Source: Amia ocellicauda
Taxonomy: Eukaryota > Chordata > Actinopteri > Amiiformes > Amiidae
DNA: 64,000 bases
Assembly (NCBI RefSeq): GCF_036373705.1
Contig: NC_089863.1
Location: 22,442,619-22,506,618 of the forward strand
Direction of reading: 5' to 3'
Of the stretch, positions 22,934 through 34,725 are shown in pieces. Each line of letters opens with the position of its first letter. Position 1 is the first letter of the stretch. The notes under the pieces are model-generated. The model was not told the origin of the DNA. It did not search any database and saw only the letters and a program-made list of their open reading frames with translations. Position numbers and translations under genes: made by a program.

Positions 22934-23006
22934 GCTGAAATAGCTCATTTGGGACAGTGTTAAACTGAAGAGCTAAAGGTCCCTGGGTTGATCCTGAGTG
23001 TTGGCA
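22934..23006 (+). pseudogene. tRNA-Phe(GAA)-like relic, copy 1
   Basis: The 73 nt match tRNA-Phe: GAAATAGCTCA, an anticodon loop with GAA (ACTGAAGA) and CTAAAGGTCCCTGG. The acceptor, D stem and T loop (GGGTTGATCC) carry several mismatches, so it is not expected to work. Confidence 0.65.
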
Positions 23007-23134
23007 TTTTACAAGGAATTTCTTCAGAAAGCACAAGTAACCCTTATATTGCACAGGTGTGCAGATCAGTGTGGTAGAATTCAAAAGGAAAGGAAATGTT
23101 GCTGCACCTTAAGTAGCTCCCACTCGTGAATAGT

Positions 23135-23492
23135 TACAGGAATTGTCACATCCGCTCTTGAACTTGAAATGGATGCATACGAACTCCTGTGAAATAACAC
23201 GGGATGGAATACTACCTTTTCTCTACTGCAGCAGAATATGACTACCTATTGTGCAGATGACTGTGTCAATCGTTTCTACAAGAGGGCTTGTGTTTGTCAC
23301 CAATGTGCCTCGTTTTATTACTGAAATATAACTCCCAGAAAGCATTGTCTTTGTGTTTTTGAAATTGAAAACCTCACAAAGAAATGATCCAGTCAATTGC
23401 TAAAGAAAAGTCTACCTGCTGCATTCTGGAATGAAGAAAAAAATGAGATGACAAGTGCAATCAAAGCAAGAAAGAGAGCGGGCTGTGTTAGA
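23135..23492. other. return of tRNA-unit spacer after the ZP block, copy 1
   Basis: Diverged copy of the spacer at 17490-17858, in the same orientation. With it, the spacer forms direct repeats on both sides of the ZP block. Confidence 0.6.
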
Positions 23493-23563
23493 TGCGCCAG
23501 CTGGGAATCAAACCCAAGTCACAAGAATGAGAATCTTGTATGATACCACTACACCACTGGTGC
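23493..23563 (-). pseudogene. tRNA-Gly relic with CTC anticodon
   Basis: Otherwise like the tRNA-Gly(CCC) copies, but one base change in the anticodon turns CCC into CTC, which would pair with a Glu codon. C56 is T, and the acceptor has a weak pair. The counterpart at 36703 keeps CCC, so the change is recent. Confidence 0.7.
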
Positions 23564-24758
23564 TGCTGGGGAGCTCTGGCTTGCGTCCTTGAAGCAAATT
23601 CACAAGACCTATAGAAAGAGTCCCATGGGGCAAGATGATGTCTTAATGATTATCCTTATTAGTCTGCAGTCGATCTGCTTAATACGTACCTAGCCAATCA
23701 CTACATCACAGGTGCAGAGACAATCAGTATGAAGGCGAACACGATTTCGTTAACGTGTGCCCATTTACAAGTTCAATGAATGTATACATAAATAAAGCAG
23801 ATCTGGGTTTTCCTCTGAAACATTAAGGACTGGTTTCATAAATGCGTCCATAAGTCCATAAACGCCACGAGTGCAACGTGCAACTCTATTGTAGCTGCTG
23901 TTACTGTACGATTCATCGTGATACGTGTGTGTTTTATTTCAGCTGTAACTCGCCCTGGTTAAGCACGTCTACGGTGTAATTTAAAAATATTACAGAAATT
24001 GTCGTTTGCAGTTACAAATCTGTAGTAAGAGTAATACGTTAAGGGAGTCATGTTCAGCAATTTAAAATACAAATCTACTAGCACATATCTTGATAAAGAT
24101 TACAATAATAACAATAATAATAATACATAGCAAATATTTATTTTAGTGTTGCACATGGAAAGTTTTCTTACAGTAACTTCTGAATATAATGTTGTCTATA
24201 CCCTTTTAGCTATTCGTAATATCTCTTAACAGAAACTTGTATATTTTTAGCTGTCTCCAATCATCTAAAGCATACAGAATAAGACAGCCACAAAAGTCCT
24301 TTCCACACCAGGCTCTATCGCTCGTAGTGTTGCTTTCTGTCACTGTCTTTAAAACGAGACACAAACCAAACCCACAATCGCTCCGCTCCTCCCACATCAG
24401 GGCGTGGACTTCCGACACTGGCCTGGTTTTCCTGTGGCGCTTTATTAGAACAGCAAGAGATAACAGTATGTTTCTGTCTTTATTCGACCGCATGTGTGGG
24501 TGTAACTTTGTAATTGTTTAATGAGGTCCTGCAACGTTTGGGGTGAAATGCAAAGTAATCTAATAGTAAAGTAACTAATTACTTTGCGCAGAGAGTAATA
24601 AGTAAAGTATCTTGTTACTGTTTATATGAGTAAAGAATACAATGTAATACATTTCTTTTTGTGAGTAACGACACCATCACTGCTCTTTTCTATCTCGTTT
24701 TGCATGTATGTTTGTTGTTGACAGAGATACAAAGTTTGAGAGAAGACAGGCTGGCATT
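23564..24758. other. non-coding spacer of the tRNA unit, copy 3
   Basis: Near-identical to 4624-5810 apart from a few substitutions and a short insertion near 23600. I see no gene here. Confidence 0.5.
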
Positions 24759-24830
24759 GGGGATGTAGCTCAGTGGTAGAGCGCATGCTTTGCATGTATG
24801 AGGTCCCGAGTTCAGTCCTCGGCATCTCCA
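24759..24830 (+). tRNA. tRNA-Ala(UGC) with altered T loop, copy 3
   Basis: Same as 5811-5882, with G58. Confidence 0.72.
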
Positions 24831-25033
24831 GACTGTCTTTTAATGGAGCCCGTGCACTATGTCATTGGATGCACATAGCAAGTACCGAACAAATCGGGAG
24901 GCCGTGATTCATCGGTCACACTAGCATGGGCCTTTTCGGCACTCTCTCCCAGCATTCGTCCGAGAAACAGCGTGTGTATGTATTCATTGTGAGAAGTGAA
25001 ACAATGGGCCGGATTGCAAGCTGGTTCTGTATA

Positions 25034-25958
25034 CACTCACCTAAAGGATTATTAGGAACACCATACTAATACTGTGTTTGACCCCCTTTCGCCTTCAGAA
25101 CTGCCTTAATTCTACATGGCATTGATTCAACAAGGTGCTGAAAGCATTCTTTAGAAATGTTGGCCCATATTGATAGGATAGCATCTTGCAGTTGATGGAG
25201 ATTTGTGTGATGCACATCCAGGGCACGAAGCTCCCGTTCCACCACATCCCAAAGATGCTCTATTGGGTTGAGATCTGGTGACTGTGGGGGCCAGTTTAGT
25301 ACAGTGAACTCATTGTCATGTTCAAGAAACCAATTTGAAATGATTCGACCTTTGTGACATGGTGCATTATCCTGCTGGAAGTAGCCATCAGAGGATGGGT
25401 ACATGGTGGTCATAAAGGGATGGACATGGTCAGAAACAATGCTCAGGTAGGCCGTGGCATTTAAACGATGCCCAATTGGCACTAAGGGGCCTAAAGTGTG
25501 CCAAGAAAACATCCCCCACACCATTACACCACCACCACCAGCCTGCACAGTGGTAACAAGGCATGATGGATCCATGTTCTCATTCTGTTTACACCAAATT
25601 CTGACCTCTAGCATCAACAAGGCATTTTCGCCCACAGGACTGCCGCATACTGGATGTTTTTCCCTTTTCACACCATTCTTTGTAAACCCTAGAAATGGTT
25701 GTGCGTGAAAATCCCAGTAACTGAGCAGATTGTGAAATACTCAGACCGGCCCGTCTGGCACCAACAACCATGCCACGCTCAAAATTGCTTAAATCACCTT
25801 TCTTTCCCATTCAGACATTCAGTTTGGAGTTCAGGAGATTGTCTTGACCAGGACCACACCCCAAAATGCATTGAAGCAATTGCCATGTGATTGGTTGGTT
25901 AGATAATTGCATTAATGAGAAATTGAACAGGTGTTCCTAATAATCCTTTAGGTGAGTG
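25034..25958 (-). mobile_element. Tc1-like transposon, array copy C (internally deleted)
   Basis: 925 bp, with both terminal repeats and TA on each side. It carries the same 300-bp GTCAGA-bounded deletion as 6088-6998 but not that copy's extra 14-bp losses, so it is the least altered array copy. Confidence 0.92.
25066..25810 (-). pseudogene. Tc1-like transposase relic, copy C
   Basis: The 73-codon helix-turn-helix part (25589-25810) and a 201-codon catalytic part (25066-25671) overlap in different frames as a result of the deletion. QQDNAPCHKG and SPDLNPIEHLW are kept, but the first aspartate block (WSDESRF) is missing. Confidence 0.88.
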
Positions 25959-26426
25959 TAAGTGCGCAGGCTGTAAGATTTGGGCGCTTTAAACGGCACG
26001 GTGTACTTGAACATCGTCATCATCACGTTGACACACATGCCATCTAAAACGCGTGTTGTCTTTACTTGTTGGCTTGAAGTTAAACACAGACCGTCGTCAG
26101 AACAAGGGAATTAGCGGTGACAGGTGCCAGGTGTGATACATTGGAGGCACACGCCCTAACACCGAGCTCATTGGCTCTACTAAGCTACTAAAAAAGAAGT
26201 GTTAACCAAGCACCGACCGATGCGTTTTCTCCCACTGAATTGTGCACCTCGAAAGTCTACCAAATGCAGACTCCTTAAGCAAAGCATTGTCCCCCACAGG
26301 ACACCGACTTATATGTAGACCCTCCCTCTCTCCATAATCAATCCATCAGCAAGGAACGGACCTAAATTCATGAGTAAATTACACATGCATTCAAAGCAAT
26401 ATGTAGAGCACGCTGTATCGGATATG

Positions 26427-26430
<4 letters not shown>
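25959..26430. other. spacer right of Tc1-like element, copy 2
   Basis: Repeat of 6999-7473 with a handful of differences. No gene seen. Confidence 0.5.

Positions 26431-26510
<80 letters not shown>
26431..26510. repeat. (ACT)n microsatellite, about 26 units
   Basis: Pure ACT repeat in the same place as 7474-7565 but shorter, so it separates the two duplicates. Confidence 0.97.
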
Positions 26511-26558
26511 CAATAATAATTTAAAGAGGAGCGTTTCACCACCCGCCTTGAAAGCAGC

Positions 26559-26630
26559 GAGCTCTTGTGGCAAGGGTAGCACGTCTGACTCTAGATCACA
26601 AGGGTGCGTGTTCAAATGACGTCGGGGTCA
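26559..26630 (+). pseudogene. tRNA-Trp-like relic with CUA anticodon, copy 3
   Basis: Same 72-nt sequence and CTA anticodon as 46-117. Confidence 0.75.
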
Positions 26631-26735
26631 GTGTTTTGTACACCAGCAGTAACCAGTAACACTAAGGTTGCATGAGTAATTGCACAGCTGACAGTGTAAA
26701 GTGCTTACCACCTTGTCGTTGATCTTGCAAAAAGG

Positions 26736-29700
26736 TAAACAGAAGTATTTTCAAGTTGCCACAGAGAGAGACCGGAGAGTACAGGTGAGAGGTAGCCATC
26801 TTGTTGTTTGACTAGTTTCAGAATAGTCTTAGCATTGCTCATTTTGTTTTAAGTTTGCCTTAAATTGACGTTAGCATTGTCTGTAGTTTGCCTAAATTGA
26901 AGCCAATTCAGTTCAGCTGCTGAGTTGGTGAAAGTAAACAGGTTGTAGAAGGGAGTTTCTGTCTAGGACTAGCAGGAATTCTGTTGCAGGAGGAGCCAGG
27001 TGGGGCCAATTAGGTGTGAATTGGGGGTAAAACCTAGGAGAGTTGAGACCTTAGAGCAGGACAGCGTAGAGAACTGCTGGGTTACAGTAGGTCGTAACCG
27101 CAGAAAAGGGCGTGCACACCCCGTAGAGACACCCCAAGAGCTTGAATTGCCCAACAGGTTCCAACTGCTGGACACCGAGTTGGACAGTGACAGCTCAGAG
27201 GATGATGGGGGGCAGTTGAGCACCAGAGCACCATGGTGCCCAATCCCCCCCCAGACGAAGGAGGTAGTTATAGTAGGAGACTCAATTCTTAGAGGTGTAG
27301 ATCACACAGTGTGTTCTAGTGACATGGAGACCCGCATTGGTATCTTGCCTGCCTGGTGCTCAGGTTGCAGATCTCCCTAAACTAGTAGACGGGCTACTGG
27401 CCAAAGCCGGGGGGAATCCACTGGTCATGGTCAGGGAGACAGGCAGAGATTAGAAAGTTTAACACGTGGTTGAAAGCTTGGTGTAGGGAAGAGGGGTTTA
27501 GGTTTATGGAGCATTAGTCTTTCTTCTGGGATAGATGGGACCTGTACAAACCGGACGGTCTACATCTAAACAGACGGGGGGCTAATGCATTGGAAGAGCG
27601 TATGTGCAGTGAAATTGAGAAGCATTTAAACTAGGAACCAGGGGGGCAGGGAGCTATGACAATGGGAGATGTTCCACTAAGGAAAGGAAACCAAGGGAAA
27701 CTGCCAGTAGGAAAGTCCTGAAATGTTTGTACCTCAATGCCAGGAGTATAAGGAACAAGATGTTAGACTTGGAAGCCACAGTGCTGGTGTGTGACTATGA
27801 TGTTGTAGGAGTGACAGAAACATGGCTTACAGAAAATGATGGGGATGAATACAAGTTGGAAGGATACACACAGTTTAGGTGAGACAGGCAAAATCGAAGA
27901 GGGGGTGGGGTAGCATTATATGTGAAAAATGACATTGAGGCAGAAGAACTTGTATTAGATCCCAGTAACGGAACAGAATCTTTGTGGGTGAAACTTTTGA
28001 ACAAGAGATCTGGAGGATTAGCGGTAGGAGTGTGTTACAGGCAACCAAACTCAGATATTCAGAAAGATGCTGCATTGTAAAGTGTAATCAGGACTGCATG
28101 TAGCAAGGATGTGGCTGTTATAATGGGGGATTTCAATTTCCCAAACTTAGACTGGGAAAGCCCAGTGGGGACTATAGAAGCAGAAATGGAAATGGTTGAG
28201 ATGGTAAATGACTGCTTTCTAACTCAATTTGTTAGGGAACCAACCAGAGAGAGCGCATGTATTGACTTGATCTTTTCAAATGACCAAGATAGAGTCAGGG
28301 GGACAGTAGTTAGAGAACCAATGGCAAATTGTGATCACAATATGGTTGTCTTTGAGGCATTCTTTCAAAAAACAAGGTCCAAGTCTAAAACAATGGTCTA
28401 CAATTTTAGAAAAGCAAACCTTGAAGGTAAGAGACGGCACTTAGAAGAGGTAGACTGGAGCACACTGGATACAGAGTTAGTTGAAAATGCATGGGTATAT
28501 TTTAAGAATATACTACTCGAGGCTCAGGAGCAATTTGTACCAAAACTTAGCAAATTGAGGAACAAAAAACATTGGCCAAAATGGTATAATAGAGGTATGC
28601 AAAAAATATAAAGAGGAAGACAATGTTGTATAGTGCATACAAAAGGGATGGTGACGAAACAAAATACATAGAATATGTTGAGCTGCAAAGAGATCTTAAG
28701 AAAGGGATCAGGAAAGCAGAGAGGGAATTAGAAAGAAACATAGCTCTTGGAGCTCAAACCAATGCAAAGAGCTTTTTTCAATATCACAACAGCAAGCGGT
28801 TAATAAAGGAGGAGGTGAAACAGATAAAGGGCAAAAACGGAGGTATCTTGGAAATTGAACAAGATGTGGCAAATATTCTAAATGAGTATTTCACAGAGGT
28901 TTTTACAAAAGAAAAAACAGATGACATGCCACAGGTTGACAATCAGTCCAGTCAAACCCTAAGAGAGATCAGGATCAATGAGGAGGAGGTACTAAAGGGA
29001 CTAGCAGAATTAAAAACAAACAAATCACCTGGGCCAGATGGGATAATTCCAACAGTACTTCAAGAAAAAAGGTGGCTCAGCAGATACAATCTTGGCAGCA
29101 CAGGCTATTCAGAGGAACTTAGATAATATTCAGTTGTGGGCTGACACCTGGCAAATGAAATTCAATGTGGACAAGTGCAAGGTAATACATGCAGGTAACA
29201 AAAATGTCCACTATAATTACACTATGGGAGGTACAGATCTACATGAAGTAACGCATGAGAAAGACCTAGGAGTCTTTGTGGACTCCTCACTTTCTCCATC
29301 CAAGCAATGTGGGGAAGCAATAAAGAAGGCAAACAGAATGCTAGGGTATATTGTCAAAAGTGTAGAATTTAAAACAAGGGCAGTAATGTTAAGACTGTAC
29401 AATGCGCTAGTTAGACCTCATCTGGAATACTGTGTACAGTTCTGGGCACCACACTTCAAAAAGGATATTGCTGCCTTAGAGGCAGTTCAGAGGAGAGCAA
29501 CCAGACTTATTCCAGGTCTTCAAGGGAAAGTCCTACTCGGAGAGACTGAGGGAACTGAACCTTTTCACCCTGGTACAGAGGAGACTACCCGGGGACACAA
29601 ATGGAAATTGGGCTTCAAGGCATTCAAAACGGAAAACAGGAGACACTTCTTTACACAGAGAGTAGTCACAATCTGGAATAAACTACCCAGCGATGTGGTA

Positions 29701-29831
29701 GAATCTGAAAGTTTGGGAACATTTAAAAATGGTCTGGAAAGGATCCTTGGATCACTTCGATATTAATGAACACCAAACAAGCACGATGGGTCGAATGGTC
29801 CCCTCTCCTTTGTTAACTCTCTTATGTTCTT
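26736..29831 (+). mobile_element. CR1-group LINE, array copy D
   Basis: 3096 bp, the same length as copy A, with the same junction sequence GAAAAAAGG at the RT deletion (about 29064). Copies A and D are therefore close sisters. Open parts are ORF1 27000-27380 (GDSILRG), endonuclease 28111-28611, RT N-part 28623-29126 and RT C-part 29092-29766. Confidence 0.9.
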
Positions 29832-29900
29832 AAAAGTGTCTGAAGCAGCATGAAAGAGCACACTAGGCAGCTGAGAACAGACAGAGAGGGAAGTGTATAT

Positions 29901-29972
29901 TGCGTTGGCTGGGAATCAAACCCGAGTCAACTGCTTGGAAGGCAGCTATGCTAACCACTATACCACCAACGC
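29901..29972 (-). tRNA. tRNA-Gly(UCC), copy 4
   Basis: 72 nt with a closed acceptor GCGTTGG/CCAACGC and anticodon TCC. The T arm TCGGG/TTTGATT/CCCAG has two weak pairs and lacks C56. Function is doubtful. Confidence 0.68.
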
Positions 29973-30198
29973 TTAGAAACTGCTTCCCCGCAATATCTCA
30001 CTGTGGTCGAACATGATTCCAGGATTGCAAAGTGGCAGGCAATTCGTTTTCCAAATTGCAATCGGTGAACATTTGGGAAGCCCTGCGTTATCTGCAGTTT
30101 CCTGTTCCTGAGTGCGGAAGGAAAATGTCCATTAGCATCTTTCCAGATTGCACTTTATTCAGACCTTTCCGAAATGAAACAAAACCAAAGTTGAAACA

Positions 30199-30270
30199 TA
30201 GCAGAGGATGGTTTCAATCCATCAACCTCTGGGTTATGGGCCCAGCACACTTGCGCTGCGCCACACTGCT
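30199..30270 (-). pseudogene. initiator tRNA-Met relic, copy 4
   Basis: Full 72-nt length with the initiator anticodon stem. The acceptor has a mismatch (AGCAGTG against CTCTGCT), the T stem is altered and C56 is T. Confidence 0.7.
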
Positions 30271-30540
30271 CCTTGGGCACTCACCCACCTGTTAACGTCA
30301 CAGCCACTCCTATATTGCATATTGCAAGCAATACAAGTTTGCAAAGCCCTGCGTTATTTCCACTTTCCTGTTCAAGACTGCACACCGAGCTTCTCCATGC
30401 GCTGGAGCAGCTTTCCAGGTTTCAGTGCCTTCACATTTCACCCTGTATGTGCTGTGGGAAGCATCATGTCAATTGTTTTGTACTAAGCGGATCGGGGCTC
30501 AGTCTGAGCTCAGATCCGAGCTTAAAAATGACCGTGCTTC

Positions 30541-30612
30541 TGAGCAGCTGGGACTCAAAGCCACACTCCCTGGCTTAGGAACCCAGTTTCTGATCCACTA
30601 GGACACGGGGGC
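30541..30612 (-). pseudogene. tRNA-Arg(CCU)-like relic, copy 4
   Basis: Counterpart of 17331-17402, with one further change. Confidence 0.45.
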
Positions 30613-31068
30613 TCAGCCAGACAGTATCGGAAAATGGAAATAAATTAATTAATTAATAAATAAAAAGATGCTGCGCGTTACACAATAGACACCAGGTAAA
30701 GAAGTGAATAGTTACAGGAACTGTCACGTAAGCTCCTCAACTTGAAACGGGCACATGCGAACTCCTGTGAAATAACACGAGATGGATAACTACCCCTTCT
30801 CTGCTGCAGCAGAATGTGACTACCTATTGCGCAGATTATTGCGTCAATCGATTCGAAAAGAGGGCTGGCATTTGTCACCAATGTGCCTCGTTTTATTTCT
30901 GAAATATAACTCCCAGAAAATATTGTCTGTGTTTTTGAAATTGAAAACCTCACAAAGAAATGATCCAGTCAATTGCTAAAGAAAAGTCTACCTGCTGCAT
31001 TCTGGAATGAAGAAAAAAATGAGATGACAAGTGCAATCAAAGCAAGAAAGAGAGCAGGCTGTGTTAGA

Positions 31069-31139
31069 TGTGCCAGCTGGGAATCAAACCCAAGTCACAA
31101 GAATGGGAATCTTGTATGATACCACTACACCACTGGCGC
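31069..31139 (-). tRNA. tRNA-Gly(CCC), weakened T arm, copy 4
   Basis: Like 17859-17929, with an additional acceptor-side change (TGCCAG in place of CGCCAG on the plus strand, a G:T pair). Anticodon CCC is intact. Confidence 0.66.
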
Positions 31140-31429
31140 TGCTGGGAAGCTCTGGCTTGCGTCCTTGAAGCAAATTCATAGAAAGCGTCCCATGGGGCAA
31201 GATGATGTCTTAATGATTATCCTTATTAGTCTGTTGTCGATCTGCTTAATACGTACCTAGCCAATCACTACATCACAGGTGCAGAGACAATCAGTATGAA
31301 GGCGAACACGATTTCGTTAACGTGTGCCCATTTACAAGTTCAATGAATGTATACATAAATAAAGCAGATCTGGGTTTTCCTCTGATACATTAAGGACTGG
31401 TTTCATAAATGCGTCCATAAGTCCATAAA

Positions 31430-32040
31430 CGCCACGAGTGCAACGTGCACACTTTAGTTCAGTTATAACCTGCTCTATTGTAGCTGCTGTTACTGTACGA
31501 TTCATCGTGATACGTGTGGTTTATGATTCTACCAATAATAATAATGATTAAGGAGGAGCTGACAATACAGATGAATTGCTCATGAAACAGACTTCCTTTA
31601 CTTCTGTAGCACGTATTGCAGTAAACATATCGTCCTCTGACAAAACAAACGCCCTGACAAGCTCGTTGAGCAAGCGATGCTCACGAGGGGCATTTCATCC
31701 ACGTTAAGTAAATCAACAGGCTTCCAGCAATTAACGCCTTTTCCAAATGAATTCCAGACAATGCAGCTGCCCTTAGCTTTAACAATGGCTTGATTAGGTG
31801 GAATATGTGAAACAATGAATTTAAACTGCAATTTGAAAGCTATAGGCACTTCAACTTATGTGAACAACTTGATACAAAAATGACAGACCTAGCCCTCTAA
31901 TTCACTGGATATAACAAACACATTAATAAATGTATCCAGGCATTACACACAACATACAAGCAGCAGATACCACTAGGGATGATTCAGCTGGATGTGTTAA
32001 TTGAGAGATCGCCATAGCAGCTGTTTGTTATTTATGTCTA
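31430..32040. other. intergenic region upstream of ZP3-like gene, copy 2
   Basis: Duplicate of 18220-18830 with a few substitutions. No additional gene seen. Confidence 0.4.
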
Positions 32041-32044
32041 GCCC

Positions 32045-32052
32045 TATATAGA
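32045..32052 (+). promoter_or_regulatory. TATA box of ZP3-like gene, copy 2
   Basis: TATATAGA in the same place relative to the ATG as in copy 1. The 40 bp downstream differ slightly (CTTTCTTGGCTAGGG). Confidence 0.55.
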
Positions 32053-32200
32053 GCAGGAGCAGTGCCCTAGTGATTATCACTTTCTTGGCTAGGGTGTCTG
32101 TGAGTGAACTGGGGGTTTAGTGGTTATTGCAGAGGCATTGCAGTGCTGTTGTTTAATCCTCTCTTTCCAGTGGCGTTGTCACGTGCTTGTTCTGTGTGCA

Positions 32201-34586
32201 ATGAAGCTGATCTGCATTGCTCTCTGCCTCTGTGTAGGAGTATTATTCCCTACACCAGTCTTTGCCGACAGTGACAATGAGACTTCAAAGGAATCCTCCG
32301 ATATCAAGACGCTGTCCAAGCACTACCGCATTCTCCCCATGTTCATCCAGGCGTCGGCTCCTCTGGTAGACCCAAAGAAACTCCGGCCGGCCACTGGCAG
32401 CAAGCCCATGCCGGATGACCTGAGGCGCATCCTGTTCCCCGGTGACAACCTGTGGAAAGGCGTGCATCCCAAGAAGGTCCAGAACCGAGGCGTTGCAGTG
32501 TGGGGAGACTACAGTAAGATGTACGTGGCAGTGCATAAGAACATCAACGGCTTCAGGTGCAGGCCTTCGGAGCTCATGCTGGGGAGCTGCGCCGTCCGTA
32601 AGACCACTGAGCACTACTACTACTTCATCTACGGGCTGAACGAGTGTGGGAACAAGCGATCGGTAAGTAGCCGTGTGGTTTCACAGATTTGCACTGTTCC
32701 ATGCTATGTGTTTTCTGGGAAGTAGTGATAGCTGGATAGCCGTGATGCTGGTTCCTGTATCTTATTGGCTCATCCCTCTTCCATGGTGTCAAACTTAATC
32801 CTGTAGATCATTAATGGCCGACTGGTGTACTCCAACACTCTGCGCTACTCCCCTCCAACTTCTTCACACCCAGTAATCCGGGGTGTGTCCTTCACTGTGC
32901 CCATCCAGCTTGTCTACAACCGGTATGGATTTGTTTCATCTGAGCAGTAATTGGAGGCAATTGGCTGCCTCCTTCCTGATCTGCTCTGCTGTACTGCCTT
33001 TGCAGGTTTCACTATTCCTACAAGATTGGCTACCAGCCCACACTCCCCCAGCATGGCAGCACCCTTCCAGGCATGGACAAATCTGCCTTCTTCAGAGAGC
33101 TGAAGAACAGACATGGCTACATCCTGGTCACCACCAATGGTACGGTATCTGTAACTTTGCTGGCTGCTTGTGTGGGGGGTGTGTGTGCATGGATGCATAA
33201 CCCTGCCCTGCTTCCACAGAGCAGTGGATCAGACTCTCCCCAAAGAACATCTACTACCTGGGTCAGCCCATGTACTTCCAGGCCACAGGCTACTTTGCCA
33301 CTGAAGGGCAGCGGCTGTTCATCCAGTCCTGCTATGCCACGGCCTCTCCAGATCGGCACTCCAAGCCCAGGTTCACCGTGATTGACAACTTTGGGTAAGG
33401 CCGTATTCTTGGTGGCTTAACCAGCTTTCACCCCGTCTTCTGGTCAAGATGCCAATGTCTCTGCTTGCCCACAGGTGCCTGGTAGACAGCAAGGCTGATG
33501 GGTGCCAGTCCAGGTTCGTGCCGTACACGAGGAAGGACGTTCTCCGCTTCACCATCGACGCCTTCCTGTTTCAGAAGACCCTGTCCGAGGTATCCAATGC
33601 ATGCTGCTACGATGGAACCCACTGTGTGACTTTTCAACCATTGCTGAGCCAAGATCTATAGGAAGCCTTTTCCCGAGGATGTGGGAGAACCTTTTTATAG
33701 TGACTTGAAGCCAACCCTCCCTGTTTGTTGTCTGCTCCCCTTCAGCATGTGATGACTGAGCTGTACATGCACTGCACCATGACTGTGGCAGAACATGTGA
33801 CTCCAGGCACCAAATCCTGCACCTACAACCGAAAAGCTAAAAGGTACCTCTATTGCAGCAGCCTGCTGCTAGGGGGAAAAAAACAGGCCTGTGACCCTCT
33901 CCTCTTGTGAACAGGTGGGAGGAGCTGTATGGGAACCATGCTGTGTGCACGTGCTGTGACTCCAGGTGTGCTGGGGACCGTGCGGAAGGTGGGTGTACTG
34001 GTGCTATGAATCTTGCCTCCGTTCTTTGACTGTCTTGCGAGTACTTCGACTTGCACTCCCTCTATACCCAGCATGCAAATGGCTCCGATTCTGGCACTGC
34101 AGGATTGTTTGCTCCATATTGTATTGCTTTGGCTTGGCTTCCACACACGTCCTATTGGCTGTTTGTGTTCTTAATCCGTTACTCCTCAAACCTTCTGCAT
34201 CTGTATCTCCACCAGGTCAGAGGAGCGGCCTAGTGACCAGTCACCTGCTGCCCTTGGAGCATCCCGGTGCTAAAATGGACTCGGCGGAAGGAGCCCATTG
34301 GTCAGGGGAAGATGTGGTTCCAGGATTGGGGTCCCATGCTGAAGGAGAAGCTAGGCAAGTGGACTCTCGGCCAGAGGAGTCTGCAGCAGTTGACGGTCCA
34401 CCAGCGGTAGAGGTGGATGCCTGGGATGACTCTGAAGAGAGAACCGTGGCATCGGAGGACTATGCAGCTGAACTGTTTAAAGGTGAGGAGTCGTCTTGGG
34501 TGAGCTTTCAGGATGAGGATGAAGATGAGCGAGGGGAGTTCCATAGAGAGGAGACTGACGAGGAGGATGAACGATTCCCAGTGTAA
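32201..34586 (+). CDS. zp3: ZP3-like egg-coat glycoprotein, copy 2 (8 exons, 514 aa)
   Basis: Exons at 32201-32662, 32807-32922, 33006-33139, 33220-33394, 33475-33589, 33746-33843, 33915-33988 and 34216-34586, exactly 13210 bp from copy 1. All splice sites and the frame are preserved, so both copies look usable. I see three amino-acid changes relative to copy 1 (R85W, S133R, F206L) and one silent change near residue 19; the last five exons appear identical. R85W and S133R lie at or near ZP-N, and F206L follows the FHYSYKIGY segment. The concerted absence of ZP-N C1 and C4 is shared, so it predates the duplication. The near-identity fits a very recent duplication or ongoing gene conversion. 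Confidence 0.87.
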
Positions 34587-34601
34587 CAGGATGGCTGGCA
34601 G

Positions 34602-34678
34602 GTAAGGGTCTTCCTCTCCTAGTGCTCCACTGCTTTGTTGCCCAGGCTACAGTGCTCATCTGCTCCTTCTCTCCCCAG
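34602..34678 (+). other. probable 3'-UTR intron, ZP3-like copy 2
   Basis: Same GTAAGG...CCCCAG pair as copy 1, offset by 13210 bp. Confidence 0.45.
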
Positions 34679-34719
34679 GTCCCGGAGGAATTCCAGTGTC
34701 TGCTTGTTGCAGTGGAACC

Positions 34720-34725
34720 AATAAA
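34720..34725 (+). terminator. poly(A) signal of ZP3-like gene, copy 2
   Basis: AATAAA in the 3' flank, matching copy 1. Confidence 0.65.
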
